A stretch of DNA of 64,000 bases from Vibrio comitans (GCA_024346835.1 AP024867.1:1-64000); one strand, 5' to 3'. Numbered from the stretch's first letter, positions 9,494 through 18,868 are shown. Numbers and translations: made by a program. Notes: a model not told the origin generated them from the letters alone.

Positions 9494-10924
9494 CTATTTC
9501 GCAAATATCTTCTTCATCACCGACAACATGGGTTTACGATACTTCATCAATAAGCGAGTTCTCGGCAACCAACTTGGTGTATGTAGTACTGTACGAGCGT
9601 GGCTAAAAGTTCTAAAGCCCTCTTCCCCGTGATAATGACCAATGCCTGAATGCCCTATTCCACCAAACGGTGCGTCTTCGGCAGCCACGTGGAAGATAGT
9701 GTCATTGATACAGGCTCCACCAGAATGCGTATTGCTTAGTACATAATCGATGCACTGACTGTCATCACTCATAATATAGAGCGCTAGTGGTCGCTCTCGA
9801 TCATTGATGTATTCAACCGCTTCTTCAACCTTTTCATAGGTAATGATCGGTAAAATTGGACCAAATATTTCCTCTTTCATCATGTCTAAATCTTTACTTG
9901 GATTGAAAACAAGATGAGGAAGTATTTGATGGCCACCTTCGGAATTATCATATTCTGCAACAGGGAATACTCGAACCGACTCTCGATTACGAGCTTGTTC
10001 AAGGTAAGACTGAAGTCGTTGGTACTGAGTTTGGTTAATGATATGGCTGAACTGAGTTAAGTCTTTACCGAAATAATCATTGAAGCGCTTGATAAACAGC
10101 TCTGCGAATTCATCCGCTCGATCTTGCTCAATGAGCACATAATCAGGCGCTACACAGATCTGGCCTGCATTGACGCACTTGCCAAACAGGATCGAATCAA
10201 CAATCTTTTCCAACTGTGCATCTGGCGCAATCACAACCGGCGATTTCCCACCTAACTCTAGAGTCACTGGGGTCAGATTTTTTGCTGCAGCTTGCGCGAC
10301 CAATCGCCCGACTTGAGTAGAGCCTGTAAATAGCAGATGATCAAAAGGCAGTGCGCTAAATCGACTAGCAATTTCTGCTCCGCCTTGTACAACAAACACC
10401 TCTTCATCAATAACAGAAAGAATATTCTCAATCACTTCATTAGTTTTTGGCGTAAATTCACTCAGCTTAAGCATCACCTTATTCCCTGCAGCAATTGCAG
10501 TCGCAATAGGCGCTAAGCTAAGAATGATAGGAAAGTTCCAAGGAGAAATAACCCCCACTACGCCAACAGGTTGATACTCAACCCTTACCTTAGAGGGTGT
10601 TAACATCAGTCCCGCATGACGCTTTGAAGGGCGCGCCCACTTGCGTAAATGTTTAACCGTGTACTTGATATGACTGACGGTAGGAATAATATCCGTTAGC
10701 ACCGAATCAAAATCGGAACGAAAACCAAAATCTTTCGACAGCGCTGCTATCAGTTGTTTCTCATTCTCAACGATTGATTGGTTCAGTAACAAAAGACGCT
10801 GCTTTCTAAGTTCAATACTTGGGGAAGGTTCTTGCGAATAACTTGACTTGAGCTGTTCCAATTTCAGAGTGAGATCATCACTTTTCTTTATGATGTCATC
10901 TGAAACTAAATTAAGTTGCCCCAT
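9494..10924 (-). CDS. Coniferyl-aldehyde-dehydrogenase-type NAD(P) aldehyde dehydrogenase
   Basis: Oxidises an aldehyde to the acid with NAD(P). The 476-residue protein has the short ALDH build of the coniferyl aldehyde dehydrogenase branch (CalB-like), with QPVGVVGVISPWNFP at about 118-132, the cofactor loop FTGSTQVGR at 199-207, general base E223 in TLELGGKSP and the catalytic cysteine C257 in NAGQICVAP. The C-terminus ends in a hydrophobic/basic helix as in related class 3 enzymes, which can be membrane-associated. The start is ATG at 10924 after GGAACACC. The gene faces a terminator at its end and a fold-back repeat lies directly upstream, inside which or next to which its promoter must sit. 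The real substrate may be any medium-chain or aromatic aldehyde. Confidence 0.9.
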   Translation of the reverse strand: MGQLNLVSDDIIKKSDDLTLKLEQLKSSYSQEPSPSIELRKQRLLLLNQSIVENEKQLIAALSKDFGFRSDFDSVLTDIIPTVSHIKYTVKHLRKWARPSKRHAGLMLTPSKVRVEYQPVGVVGVISPWNFPIILSLAPIATAIAAGNKVMLKLSEFTPKTNEVIENILSVIDEEVFVVQGGAEIASRFSALPFDHLLFTGSTQVGRLVAQAAAKNLTPVTLELGGKSPVVIAPDAQLEKIVDSILFGKCVNAGQICVAPDYVLIEQDRADEFAELFIKRFNDYFGKDLTQFSHIINQTQYQRLQSYLEQARNRESVRVFPVAEYDNSEGGHQILPHLVFNPSKDLDMMKEEIFGPILPIITYEKVEEAVEYINDRERPLALYIMSDDSQCIDYVLSNTHSGGACINDTIFHVAAEDAPFGGIGHSGIGHYHGEEGFRTFSHARTVLHTPSWLPRTRLLMKYRKPMLSVMKKIFAK

Positions 10925-10964
10925 ATAAGGTGTTCCTATCTCTTGCTAACTGTAAGTAACTTTT

Positions 10965-11126
10965 ATACCAATCGTACTAAATAACTGGTCATTCTAGCTT
11001 GTTAAAATGTTCGATAACGGCGTTAGTATTTTTGATTGTAGAATAACTACTTATCGAAAAATTCTGCCTTGTTCTCGAACATTTTCCCTGTGCTATTTCT
11101 GATCACTTACTTAGTGTGATTGGTAT
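10965..11126. repeat. 162-bp fold-back repeat (MITE-like) with terminal inverted repeats
   Basis: The left end ATACCAATCGTACTAAATAA and the reverse complement of the right end ATACCAATCACACTAAGTAA agree at 17 of 20 positions, with the outer nine bases identical. Inside, AAAATGTTCGA (11004-11014) pairs perfectly with TCGAACATTTT (11075-11085). The element has no coding capacity. Such ACCAATC-ended miniature elements are recalled from Vibrio, Shewanella and Pseudoalteromonas genomes, but this family assignment is from memory. No second copy was noticed in the window. Confidence 0.7.
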
Positions 11127-11245
11127 TACGTGGATTGTAGGGCAATAACGTCAAACTCACTAAGCTTTATGATCACAAATTTTTATCTAGTATTAACAAC
11201 CATCAGAGTAGTCTCTCGTTATGTGATTAGCATCCTCTTCATAAG

Positions 11246-11278
11246 ATAAAAAAAGGCCAGAGCGTAGTGCTCTGACCC
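11246..11278 (-). terminator. Rho-independent terminator of the glcB-aceA operon
   Basis: On the minus strand GGTCAGAGC / GCTCTGGCC pair around a short ACTAC loop and are followed by a run of seven T. It lies about 40 bp past the aceA stop. The rest of the 391-bp spacer to the aldehyde dehydrogenase gene holds the fold-back repeat and no gene. Confidence 0.88.
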
Positions 11279-11315
11279 TGTTGCGACCTAGAATTTACGG
11301 GGGTTTCTAGTACCG

Positions 11316-12914
11316 CTAAGCGAATTGATTCATCGTATTATTTTCACCCGATGCCTTAAGTGCTTGGTCTCCCGAGAAGTACTCCTTGTGATCATCACCG
11401 ATATTTGAGCCAGACATATCTTGGTGTTTAACAGAAGCGAGTCCCTGACGGATCTCTTTACGTTGCACACCCTTAACATAGGCCAGCATACCCAGTTCAC
11501 CGAAGTAATCTTTAGCAAGGTTGTCTGTAGACAGCGCCGCAGTATGATAGGTCGGTAACGTAATCAAATGGTGGAAAATACCTGCATCACGGGCCGCATC
11601 CTGCTGGAAGTTCTGGATCTTGATATCCGCTTCTCGTGCTAGTTCAGACTCATCATAAACGCTGTTCATTAGCTTCTCACGCTCATAAGCCGATACGTCT
11701 TGGCCTTGCTCTTTCCACATATCGAATACTTGCTGACGGAAGTTCAGAGTCCAGTTAAATGATGGGCTGTTGTTGTAAACAAGCTTCGCATTTGGCACTA
11801 CCTCACGGATACGATTTACCATGCCCGCAATTTGCTGAACGTGTGGCTTCTCTGTTTCAATCCAAAGAAGATCAGCGCCATTTTGCAGTGAAGTAATACA
11901 ATCTAGAACCACGCGATCCTCACCAGTATTTGGCTTAAAGCGAACCAATCCATTAGGTAATCGTGTTGGCTTGATGTACTTATCGCCTTGCTTGATAACC
12001 ATCTCACCACAGCCTAGGTCTTCTAGCTTAGTGATTTCTTCCCCATCAATGAATGAGTTATACATATCGGCTAAGTCACCCTCAGACTGACTAACTGGTA
12101 TTTTTTGTGTTAAACCAGCCCCCAATGAATCGGTACGAGCAACAATGACACCATCATCAACGCCAAGTTCTAAAAACGCATATCGAACTGCATTGATCTT
12201 CGCCAGGAAGTCTTCATGAGGAACCGTTACCTTGCCGTCTTGGTGTCCACACTGTTTTGCATCAGATACTTGGTTTTCAATTTGAATACAGCACGCTCCC
12301 GCTTCTATCATCTTCTTCGCAAGAAGATACGTTGCCTCTTCATTACCAAAGCCTGCATCGATATCAGCAATAATAGGCACAACATGGGTTTCAAAGTTAT
12401 CAATTTGGTTTTGTACTGACTGCGTTGTTACAGCGTCACCTGAGCTACGTGCTTGGTCGAGACTTTTATAAAGGTGGTTAAGCTCGCGAGCATCCGCTTG
12501 CTTCAAAAAGGTATAAAGCTCCTCGATCAACATAGGTACTGAGGTTTTTTCATGCATCGACTGATCAGGCAGTGGACCTAGCTCTGAACGCATCGCCGCA
12601 ACCATCCAGCCAGAAAGATACAAGTATCGACCACGGGTCGTTTCAAAATGCTTCTTAACCGAAATCATTTTTTGTTGGCCAATAAATCCATGCCAGCAAC
12701 CCAAAGATTGAGTGTAATTAGCACTGCTTTCATCGTACGACTGCATATCTTCACGCATAATTTTTGCGGTGTAGCGAGCGATGTCCAAACCACAGTTAAA
12801 TCGGTTTTGTAGCTTCATTCGTGCTACGTATTCTGGATTAATTGCAGCCCACGTTTGACCGTTTTGATCAATAGTGCCCTTTGCTGTTTCGATTACTGAT
12901 TTGTAGTTATCCAT
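11316..12914 (-). CDS. aceA: Isocitrate lyase (long form)
   Basis: First enzyme of the glyoxylate shunt: splits isocitrate to glyoxylate and succinate in the cytoplasm, letting cells grow on acetate or fatty acids. The 532 residues place it in the longer isocitrate lyase group, about 100 residues more than the E. coli enzyme. It has the family's metal site region IIADIDAGFG (181-190) and the active-site loop QCGHQDGK with catalytic cysteine C222; the usual KKCGH reads KQCGH here. Substrate-binding WIETEKPH and NNSPSFNW are present. The start is ATG at 12914 after GAGGGAC. It lies 55 bp behind glcB on the same strand, so the two shunt enzymes are probably cotranscribed, and a terminator follows. 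Confidence 0.96.
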   Translation of the reverse strand: MDNYKSVIETAKGTIDQNGQTWAAINPEYVARMKLQNRFNCGLDIARYTAKIMREDMQSYDESSANYTQSLGCWHGFIGQQKMISVKKHFETTRGRYLYLSGWMVAAMRSELGPLPDQSMHEKTSVPMLIEELYTFLKQADARELNHLYKSLDQARSSGDAVTTQSVQNQIDNFETHVVPIIADIDAGFGNEEATYLLAKKMIEAGACCIQIENQVSDAKQCGHQDGKVTVPHEDFLAKINAVRYAFLELGVDDGVIVARTDSLGAGLTQKIPVSQSEGDLADMYNSFIDGEEITKLEDLGCGEMVIKQGDKYIKPTRLPNGLVRFKPNTGEDRVVLDCITSLQNGADLLWIETEKPHVQQIAGMVNRIREVVPNAKLVYNNSPSFNWTLNFRQQVFDMWKEQGQDVSAYEREKLMNSVYDESELAREADIKIQNFQQDAARDAGIFHHLITLPTYHTAALSTDNLAKDYFGELGMLAYVKGVQRKEIRQGLASVKHQDMSGSNIGDDHKEYFSGDQALKASGENNTMNQFA

Positions 12915-12969
12915 AATGTCCCTCTCTCAGTGATTTAGTAAGCAGTGCTTTAGTAACTAGTAAATGGAA

Positions 12970-15138
12970 TTATCGTTTTGCCTGTAGTCGATACTCATGA
13001 AGTAGTGGTTCTGTATAGCCATTTGGCTGCTCAGTACCCTGGAATATAAGCGCCTTAGCACATTGGAATGCGTGGCTGGTTTCGGTGTTTGGTGTCATTG
13101 GGTAATAACCCGATGTTCCATCGTTTTGCTCGTCTACGGTTTCTGCCATCTGCTCAAGCACATTGTTAACTTGCTGCTCCGTGCAGATGCCGTGTTTAAG
13201 CCAGTTCGCAATGTGTTGGCTAGAAATTCGCAGGGTTGCGCGGTCTTCCATCAATGCTGTGTTATTGATATCTGGCACTTTTGAGCAGCCTACTCCCATT
13301 TCAATCCAGCGAACTACATAACCTAAAATCCCTTGAATGTTGTTCTCTAGCTCACGAACTATTTCTCCTTGAGTAAGCTCGTTCTCTTGAGCCATCAAAG
13401 GAATGGTTAACATGCCCTTCTTGTAGTCTTCATTGTTTGCCGACAAGCGCTGTTGCTGCTGTTTTACATCTATTTCAAGATAATGAAGCGCGTGTAAGGT
13501 TGCTGCAGTAGGAGAAGGAACCCAAGCAGTGGTAGCGCCTGCTTCTAGATGAGCGGTTTTTTGCTCCATCATCTGCGCCATCTCATCAGGCATAGCCCAC
13601 ATGCCTTTGCCGATCTGTGCTTTACCAGACATGCCCGTATTCAAGCCCGTTGAAACATTGTTCTTCTCGTAAGCATCTATCCATGTTTGGCTCTTTAGCT
13701 CTTGCTTAGGCAGGAAAGGCCCTGCTTGCATACTGGTATGAATCTCATCACCGGTACGGTCTAAGAAGCCGGTATTAATAAAGAACACTCTTGATTTGGC
13801 CGCGCGAATACACTCTTTAAGGTTTAATGAAGTGCGACGCTCTTCATCCATAATGCCAATCTTGATGGTGTTAGGCTCCAGGTCGAGCATACGCTCTACA
13901 CGGCTAAACAATTCACAAGAGAAAGCCACTTCATCAGGACCGTGCATCTTTGGTTTAACGATATAAATACTGCCTGTACGACTATTTTTCATTCGACACA
14001 GCTCGGGATTTTTAATCTCAACCGCTGCTATCATCGCCGTTACTACAGCGTCGATTATCCCTTCTGGTGCTTGTTCACCATTTGACAGCGTCATCAAGTC
14101 GCTCGTCATTAAGTGGCCAACATTGCGAATCAGCAGAAGTGAACGCCCATGCAGGTTGTAATCCTCTCCATTTCGACCGGTGTAGCTTTTATCACCTTCG
14201 AGACGGCGGATTTGCGTCGCTCCATTTTTTTCAAAAGATGCGTGCAGCGAACCTGTCATTAAGCCCAACCAATTGCGGTATGCGTCAATCTTGTCTTCGC
14301 TGTCTACTGCTGCAATAGAGTCTTCAAGATCCATGATGGTCGATACTGCAGACTCAACGATGATGTCATCAATATGCGATAGGTCGTTTTTACCAATTTT
14401 GCCTTGACGATTAATAATAATTTCAACGTGTAAGCCATTGTTTTTCAGTAATATTGAGGTAGGTTCACGTTCTGGGTCGCTCGCACCTACAAACTGCTTT
14501 GGTTGTTTCAGTCCGGTGTGCGTTCCATCAGGGAAGTGCGCCATAAGACCGTTGAAATAGATGGTATAGCTCTCTACATCGTGATGTGAGCCTTGATCCA
14601 GAGGGAAAACTCGGTCAAGAAAGTCCTTAGCATAAGCAATAACATGCTTACCACGAGCTGGATTGTATTTCTTACCCGCTTTCATCCCTGGCTCAGTTTG
14701 CGGAATTACATCCGTTCCATATAGAGCGTCATACAAGCTTCCCCAACGCGCATTCGCAGCATTAAGTGCGAAGCGGGCATTCTTGATAGGAACGACAAGC
14801 TGAGGTCCAGCAATCGTCGATATCTCTTGGTCAACATTTTCTGTCTCTATTGAAAAGTCTTCCCCTTCAGTCTGCAGATAGCCGATTTCCTTCAAAAAAG
14901 TTCGGTACTGCTCTGCATTGAATGAACGATGTGTTTCATGGAACTGATCAATTTGCTTCTGCATTTGAGAGCGAGTCTCAAGCAACGCTTGGTTAATGGG
15001 AGTTAACTCAGTTACCAGTTGCGTAAAGTTGTTCCAAAACTCATCGACATCCAAACCGACAAGTGGCAGCACTTCAGTGTTGATAAACTGGCAAAAGCTC
15101 TGTTGTATCTGGCATTCCTTAGTCATTGGTAGATTCAT
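12970..15138 (-). CDS. glcB: Malate synthase G
   Basis: Condenses glyoxylate with acetyl-CoA to malate, completing the glyoxylate shunt. The protein is 722 residues, the usual size of the monomeric G form and about 190 residues larger than malate synthase A. Typical blocks are seen: NARWGSLYDALYGTD, TSILLKNNGLHVEI, ESAVSTIMDLEDS, LRRLEGDKSY-like region, KPKMHGPDEVAF, GIMDEERRTSLNL and a C-terminal catalytic segment with VPDINNTALMEDRATLRISSQ. The start ATG at 15138 is chosen over the upstream in-frame start because AGGA lies eight bases before it and the length then matches the family. It is first gene of the glcB-aceA operon and divergent from a RamB/ScfR-like regulator. Using the G form in the shunt operon instead of AceB is common in vibrios, as far as I recall. 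Confidence 0.96.
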   Translation of the reverse strand: MNLPMTKECQIQQSFCQFINTEVLPLVGLDVDEFWNNFTQLVTELTPINQALLETRSQMQKQIDQFHETHRSFNAEQYRTFLKEIGYLQTEGEDFSIETENVDQEISTIAGPQLVVPIKNARFALNAANARWGSLYDALYGTDVIPQTEPGMKAGKKYNPARGKHVIAYAKDFLDRVFPLDQGSHHDVESYTIYFNGLMAHFPDGTHTGLKQPKQFVGASDPEREPTSILLKNNGLHVEIIINRQGKIGKNDLSHIDDIIVESAVSTIMDLEDSIAAVDSEDKIDAYRNWLGLMTGSLHASFEKNGATQIRRLEGDKSYTGRNGEDYNLHGRSLLLIRNVGHLMTSDLMTLSNGEQAPEGIIDAVVTAMIAAVEIKNPELCRMKNSRTGSIYIVKPKMHGPDEVAFSCELFSRVERMLDLEPNTIKIGIMDEERRTSLNLKECIRAAKSRVFFINTGFLDRTGDEIHTSMQAGPFLPKQELKSQTWIDAYEKNNVSTGLNTGMSGKAQIGKGMWAMPDEMAQMMEQKTAHLEAGATTAWVPSPTAATLHALHYLEIDVKQQQQRLSANNEDYKKGMLTIPLMAQENELTQGEIVRELENNIQGILGYVVRWIEMGVGCSKVPDINNTALMEDRATLRISSQHIANWLKHGICTEQQVNNVLEQMAETVDEQNDGTSGYYPMTPNTETSHAFQCAKALIFQGTEQPNGYTEPLLHEYRLQAKR

Positions 15139-15284
15139 GGCATCATTCCTCGTGATAATCATTGAAGTGCTTTGTCACCTAGCTGCTGTTGCAAAGAGAA
15201 GAAGTGAAACTGTTACTTCGGTCTAATTTCTTCTGTCTACATTTTCACTTTAACCAAATATTCACTAGAATTTCACAATTAAAA

Positions 15285-15297
15285 TTACACAGTGTAA
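15285..15297. promoter_or_regulatory. 13-bp palindrome, candidate operator of the glyoxylate regulator
   Basis: TTACACAGTGTAA is a perfect inverted repeat around one base, 11 bp before the regulator's ATG in the 170-bp spacer shared with glcB. Its position suits autoregulation or joint control. Binding by the adjacent regulator is inference. Confidence 0.45.
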
Positions 15298-15308
15298 ATT
15301 TTACAAAT

Positions 15309-16859
15309 ATGAAAACGAAAACGAGCTTGTTCAGACAGTCACATTTTCTCGGCACCAAGATCCGAAATCTACGCAAGAGAAATCACCTCACCCTTGATGA
15401 TCTCTCGTCTCGTTGCGTAAAACTTAATCCGGAGTCCGCCCCATCCGTGTCGTATCTATCCATGATTGAGCGCGGTAAAAGAGTGCCGAGTGAAGACATG
15501 CTTGAGGTGATAGCGGATGTTTTTCAAAAGCCGGTAAACTGGTTTTTGGACGATGCGAACGAACAAAGTGAAATTGTTCCCGAAAAAGGATCTAGAGGTG
15601 GTGTTCTTGGCATGGCACTTGAACCTAGCTTTCTGTTTTCAAAAGAAATATTACAGATAGCCATACCTGAGATGTTGGCACAAACCGGCACCACAGGGCG
15701 GCAGTTTGCCCACTTACTTATTCGCGCGCACCAAGAGCACAATCAAAATCATTTCCCCGATCTTGAACGCGCGGCCGAAGAAATCGGACAAAAGAGAATG
15801 CCATTAGCCGTAGATGATCTCTTTGAGATCTGTGCTGATATTGGCCTGAAAATAAAGTGGTTCAAAGAGCTTCCAGAAACGGTTACCGAAGCAAGCGGAG
15901 ATAAGAAGCAACGTGTTGCCCGTTCCTACTTTGAAGCGCCCGATATCTTACATATCAACAAGGTTCTTAAAGACGACCCCATCAGGCTCAAATATGACAT
16001 TGCGGTCAATATTGGCCATATGGTGCTTCATCAAGGCGATGGTGAAAAAAGTAAACTCATGTCAGACAGCAAGCCGAGCTACGGCGTTAGAGATGAAAAA
16101 CAGCAAGGCGGATCTGTAGAATTAGACTCCACAAAAATACTGCACGCATGGAGAGACTTTGAATGCTCATTCTTTGCCGGAGCCCTGCTCTGCCCTAAAG
16201 TTCCTTTCAGACAACTTCTCGATAGAAATGGTTACGACATTAGCGTGTGTAAACTGGCGGGAGTATCTGAATCCATTGCTATGCGACGCATGACAGCAGT
16301 ATCACCCTATCCTCATTGGCACTATTTTGACGCCTACCACCCAGGTACGCTAAAAGCGGTGTACAGAGGCAATGGCATCCCACTGCCATGGGGCAACATG
16401 AAAATGGTAGAAGACCCATGTCAGCACTGGGCTGTGTTTCGTATGACAACTAAAGATAAAGATTTTAATGTGAGCGTCGCTCAAATCTCTATCTTGATGC
16501 AAAACGATGTGCCTCATATCTATTGTTGTGAGTCGGTTAAAGTGCAGGATTTCGCGGGGAACTCTCATGTATTGTGTAGCGGTGTCGATCTAAACCCTGC
16601 AATTCAAGCTCAGGGGTTTGATGCGGTGGATGTTGCAGAAAGACTGAAACAATCTTGTATAGAAAATGGCGGTACTGGCCCAATCCCAAGGGACATAAAA
16701 GAGCTGTTATTAACCGTAGGAAGAATCTTAAATATTAACTGGATCGAGAGAGGAATGGACAACAGAGCAAGGCTTATCTGCTCTCGTGGATCCGTTTGTC
16801 CAAGACAGCCTCAGTGTGAACGTCGCACTAAGGCTGAATCCATTGAGATCACCCAATAG
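15309..16859 (+). CDS. XRE-family regulator of RamB/ScfR type (DUF3612-like), divergent from glyoxylate genes
   Basis: Cytoplasmic transcription regulator, 516 residues. An HTH_XRE domain occupies about 12-75 (GTKIRNLRKRNHLTLDDLSSR, SYLSMIERGKRVPS). The middle part contains RLKYDIAVNIGHMVLH at about 226-241, which aligns with the ImmA/IrrE peptidase helix AHELGHLLLH but has lost the catalytic H-E pair, so it should sense rather than cut. The C-terminus holds a cysteine cluster (CSRGSVCPRQPQC), as in the ScfR/RamB/MccR group. RamB controls isocitrate lyase and malate synthase in corynebacteria, and here the gene is divergent from both, so control of the shunt is likely. The start is ATG at 15309; an in-frame upstream extension to 15189 has no domain. 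The DUF number is recalled, not searched. Confidence 0.82.
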   Translation: MKTKTSLFRQSHFLGTKIRNLRKRNHLTLDDLSSRCVKLNPESAPSVSYLSMIERGKRVPSEDMLEVIADVFQKPVNWFLDDANEQSEIVPEKGSRGGVLGMALEPSFLFSKEILQIAIPEMLAQTGTTGRQFAHLLIRAHQEHNQNHFPDLERAAEEIGQKRMPLAVDDLFEICADIGLKIKWFKELPETVTEASGDKKQRVARSYFEAPDILHINKVLKDDPIRLKYDIAVNIGHMVLHQGDGEKSKLMSDSKPSYGVRDEKQQGGSVELDSTKILHAWRDFECSFFAGALLCPKVPFRQLLDRNGYDISVCKLAGVSESIAMRRMTAVSPYPHWHYFDAYHPGTLKAVYRGNGIPLPWGNMKMVEDPCQHWAVFRMTTKDKDFNVSVAQISILMQNDVPHIYCCESVKVQDFAGNSHVLCSGVDLNPAIQAQGFDAVDVAERLKQSCIENGGTGPIPRDIKELLLTVGRILNINWIERGMDNRARLICSRGSVCPRQPQCERRTKAESIEITQ

Positions 16860-16900
16860 TGATCACTGATGTTCCGTATCATTATTTAGGTTAACTCCGT

Positions 16901-17248
16901 TTATAGGTTGTTTTTGTGTGCATCGCGATTTTTTTGCTTTAGATGAAATTTCGGCAATGAATCAACGTCTGCTGAGAAGCCAATTGAGCCCGCTGGATCG
17001 TGATCGGATGCATCAATATTATCTTTTTTAGCCGGCTCACTTTCTAGTTTTTCATCTTGATTCGCTCTCGTTTTGTGAAAGCTAAAGTTTGGCAATGAAT
17101 CTGGCGTAGCAGACAAACCAATTGAGCCTGGCATTTCATCTTTCGATAAATCGATAACTTGCTGGTCTTGGCTGTTAGCTGCGAAAACAGTTGATGATAC
17201 AAAAAGTGAAGCCAACAGTAGAAGGCCAGTGTGTTTGTTGAGGGTCAT
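16901..17248 (-). CDS. Small exported protein with a duplicated GSIGxSAxxDSLPxF motif
   Basis: I know no function for this 115-residue protein. It begins with a Sec signal peptide (MTLNKHTGLLLLASLFVSS...VFA, cleavage likely before ANSQD), so it should be periplasmic or secreted. The mature part is about 90 residues, hydrophilic and probably disordered, with two copies of a motif: DEMPGSIGLSATPDSLPNFSF and DPAGSIGFSADVDSLPKFHL, each followed by a basic stretch. It has no cysteine in the mature part. The gene is alone, about 120 bp after the thi operon direction and convergent with the DUF3612-type regulator. Duplicated short motifs suggest a ligand-binding or surface-binding peptide, but that is a guess. 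Confidence 0.65.
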   Translation of the reverse strand: MTLNKHTGLLLLASLFVSSTVFAANSQDQQVIDLSKDEMPGSIGLSATPDSLPNFSFHKTRANQDEKLESEPAKKDNIDASDHDPAGSIGFSADVDSLPKFHLKQKNRDAHKNNL

Positions 17249-17357
17249 GTCTTTTCTCCAAGTGGTTTAATCAATCAACAGGCACATATTAATCGGCTAT
17301 TGATAAACAACTAACTCTCACTTGGCGGACGAAACCCGTCAAAGTTTTAGGGTGGGC

Positions 17358-17404
17358 AAAAAACAAAAACCCGCTAATCTTCAAAAGAAGACCAGCGGGT
17401 TTTG
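17358..17404 (-). terminator. Rho-independent terminator of the thi operon
   Basis: On the minus strand AACCCGCT and AGCGGGTT close an outer stem with an inner CTTC/GAAG stem and an AAAA-type loop, followed by TTTTTGTTTTTTG. It lies just after the thiE stop. Confidence 0.92.
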
Positions 17405-17422
17405 ATATTAAATAAGGAATAA

Positions 17423-18043
17423 CTAGCTGCGCATCGTACTAAGAAGATCTTTGCTTGCCTGAGTTGGATCGCTTGCCGCAGAGATGGCAGAAACCAGAGC
17501 GATACCATCTACTCCGGTAGCAACCACACTTCTGATATTAGACTCGTTAATACCACCAATTGCCACCAAAGGTTTGTTTGACAGCTTAACAGCCTTTGTT
17601 AAACCCTCGATTCCCCAATGTTTCACGGTGTTGGTCTTAGTCGGAGTCGCAAAAATAGCGCTAACCCCCAAATAATCGACAGCGAATGATTGTGCTTCAA
17701 GTAACTGCTCTTCACTCTCGACGGACAAACCTAGTAGTTTGTCGTCGCCAAGTAGTCGCCTTGCATCTGCTACCGGCATATCTGATTGCCCTAAATGAAC
17801 CCCACATGCATCTACGGCAAGAGCAACATCAACACGATCGTTAATAATAAGTGGCACACCACTTCCCTGCATGACAGATTTTACCGCTCTCGCTCTTTCA
17901 ATAAACGCACGCACATCGCCATGCTTTTCTCGAATTTGCACCATAGTGACACCGCCAGAGATGGCTTGTTTAACCACTGAGCAAAGCGTCTCTATGTCTT
18001 GCTGGTCATCAGTAACAAAGTAGAGTTCATAAGGGTTCATCAA
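17423..18043 (-). CDS. thiE: Thiamine-phosphate synthase
   Basis: Joins HMP pyrophosphate with thiazole phosphate to make thiamine monophosphate, in the cytoplasm. The 206 residues form the expected TIM barrel: YFVTDDQ at the start, GVTMVQIREK (pyrophosphate-binding), PLIINDRVDVALAVDACGVHLGQSD, then SAIFATPTK and the phosphate-binding VAIGGINESN. Length is normal. It is the last gene of the eight-gene thiamin operon, 7 bp after thiM. Together with ThiM and ThiD it makes up a salvage route that needs only precursors, not de novo thiazole synthesis; the thiCEFSGH genes are not in this window. Confidence 0.95.
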   Translation of the reverse strand: MMNPYELYFVTDDQQDIETLCSVVKQAISGGVTMVQIREKHGDVRAFIERARAVKSVMQGSGVPLIINDRVDVALAVDACGVHLGQSDMPVADARRLLGDDKLLGLSVESEEQLLEAQSFAVDYLGVSAIFATPTKTNTVKHWGIEGLTKAVKLSNKPLVAIGGINESNIRSVVATGVDGIALVSAISAASDPTQASKDLLSTMRS

Positions 18044-18050
18044 TTAGTCC

Positions 18051-18845
18051 TTATACTTGCTGCAATTTTAAGCGCGATAATACCGTTTCAACATCGAGCT
18101 GATACAGGGTATCTAATAGGTTCATTTGAAGTGAACCAGGACCTGCGGATTTCTCGGCAGCGATTTCACCAGCAATACCCAAGATTGCAGTAGCCGCTAA
18201 ACCTGTTACTTCACCAACAGCGGCAAATGCGCCAGTGATTGCGGTGTGCGAGCAGCCCATTCCAGTAACGTAAGGCATCATCTCATGGCCATTATCAAGC
18301 TTGCACGTCGCCGTAGATGTGACAACATAATCACTCGCTCCCGAGATAACTACACTTGCGCCGTATTGCTCTACACAAAATTTAGCAGCACTCACAGCCG
18401 AATCACTGCTATCAAGAGCATCTACGCCCTTAGACTGAGCTTGCTCACCCGCCAGTGCGATGATTTCTGAGGCATTGCCACGAATAATTAGGTTGTCTGC
18501 TTGCTCTGCAATCTGGCGAGAAACTTCTGTACGAAGTGTGCTTGCGCCACAACCAACAGGATCAAGGATCACGGTTTTACCATTGATGTTTGCCTGCTCT
18601 ACAGCAAACAACATACGCGGAATCCACACACTGTCCAAAGTACCAATGTTAATCACTAAGCTACCAGCAAAGCCCATCATCTCAGACATTTCTTGAGCTG
18701 AATGCGCCATGATTGGAGAAGCGCCAATAGCCAATAAAGCATTTGCCGTGTTGTTCATCACAACATAGTTAGTCACGTTCACAACCAATGGTTTGCTATC
18801 ACGAAGTGTTTGCAGACTTTGGGCGATTTGTTGTTTATCCATCAT
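18051..18845 (-). CDS. thiM: Hydroxyethylthiazole kinase
   Basis: Phosphorylates salvaged 4-methyl-5-(2-hydroxyethyl)thiazole with ATP to give the thiazole phosphate used by ThiE. The 264-residue protein has the ribokinase-like ThiM blocks: [27 protein letters not shown] near the N-terminus, DPVGCGAS at about 95-102, and the catalytic anion-hole segment [15 protein letters not shown] (about 195-209) with its GxGC cysteine. The start is ATG at 18845 with AGGA upstream. It sits between tenA (23 bp upstream) and thiE in the riboswitch-controlled operon. Confidence 0.95.
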   Translation of the reverse strand: MMDKQQIAQSLQTLRDSKPLVVNVTNYVVMNNTANALLAIGASPIMAHSAQEMSEMMGFAGSLVINIGTLDSVWIPRMLFAVEQANINGKTVILDPVGCGASTLRTEVSRQIAEQADNLIIRGNASEIIALAGEQAQSKGVDALDSSDSAVSAAKFCVEQYGASVVISGASDYVVTSTATCKLDNGHEMMPYVTGMGCSHTAITGAFAAVGEVTGLAATAILGIAGEIAAEKSAGPGSLQMNLLDTLYQLDVETVLSRLKLQQV

Positions 18846-18868
18846 TTTGATCCTATTTAAGGGCTTTG

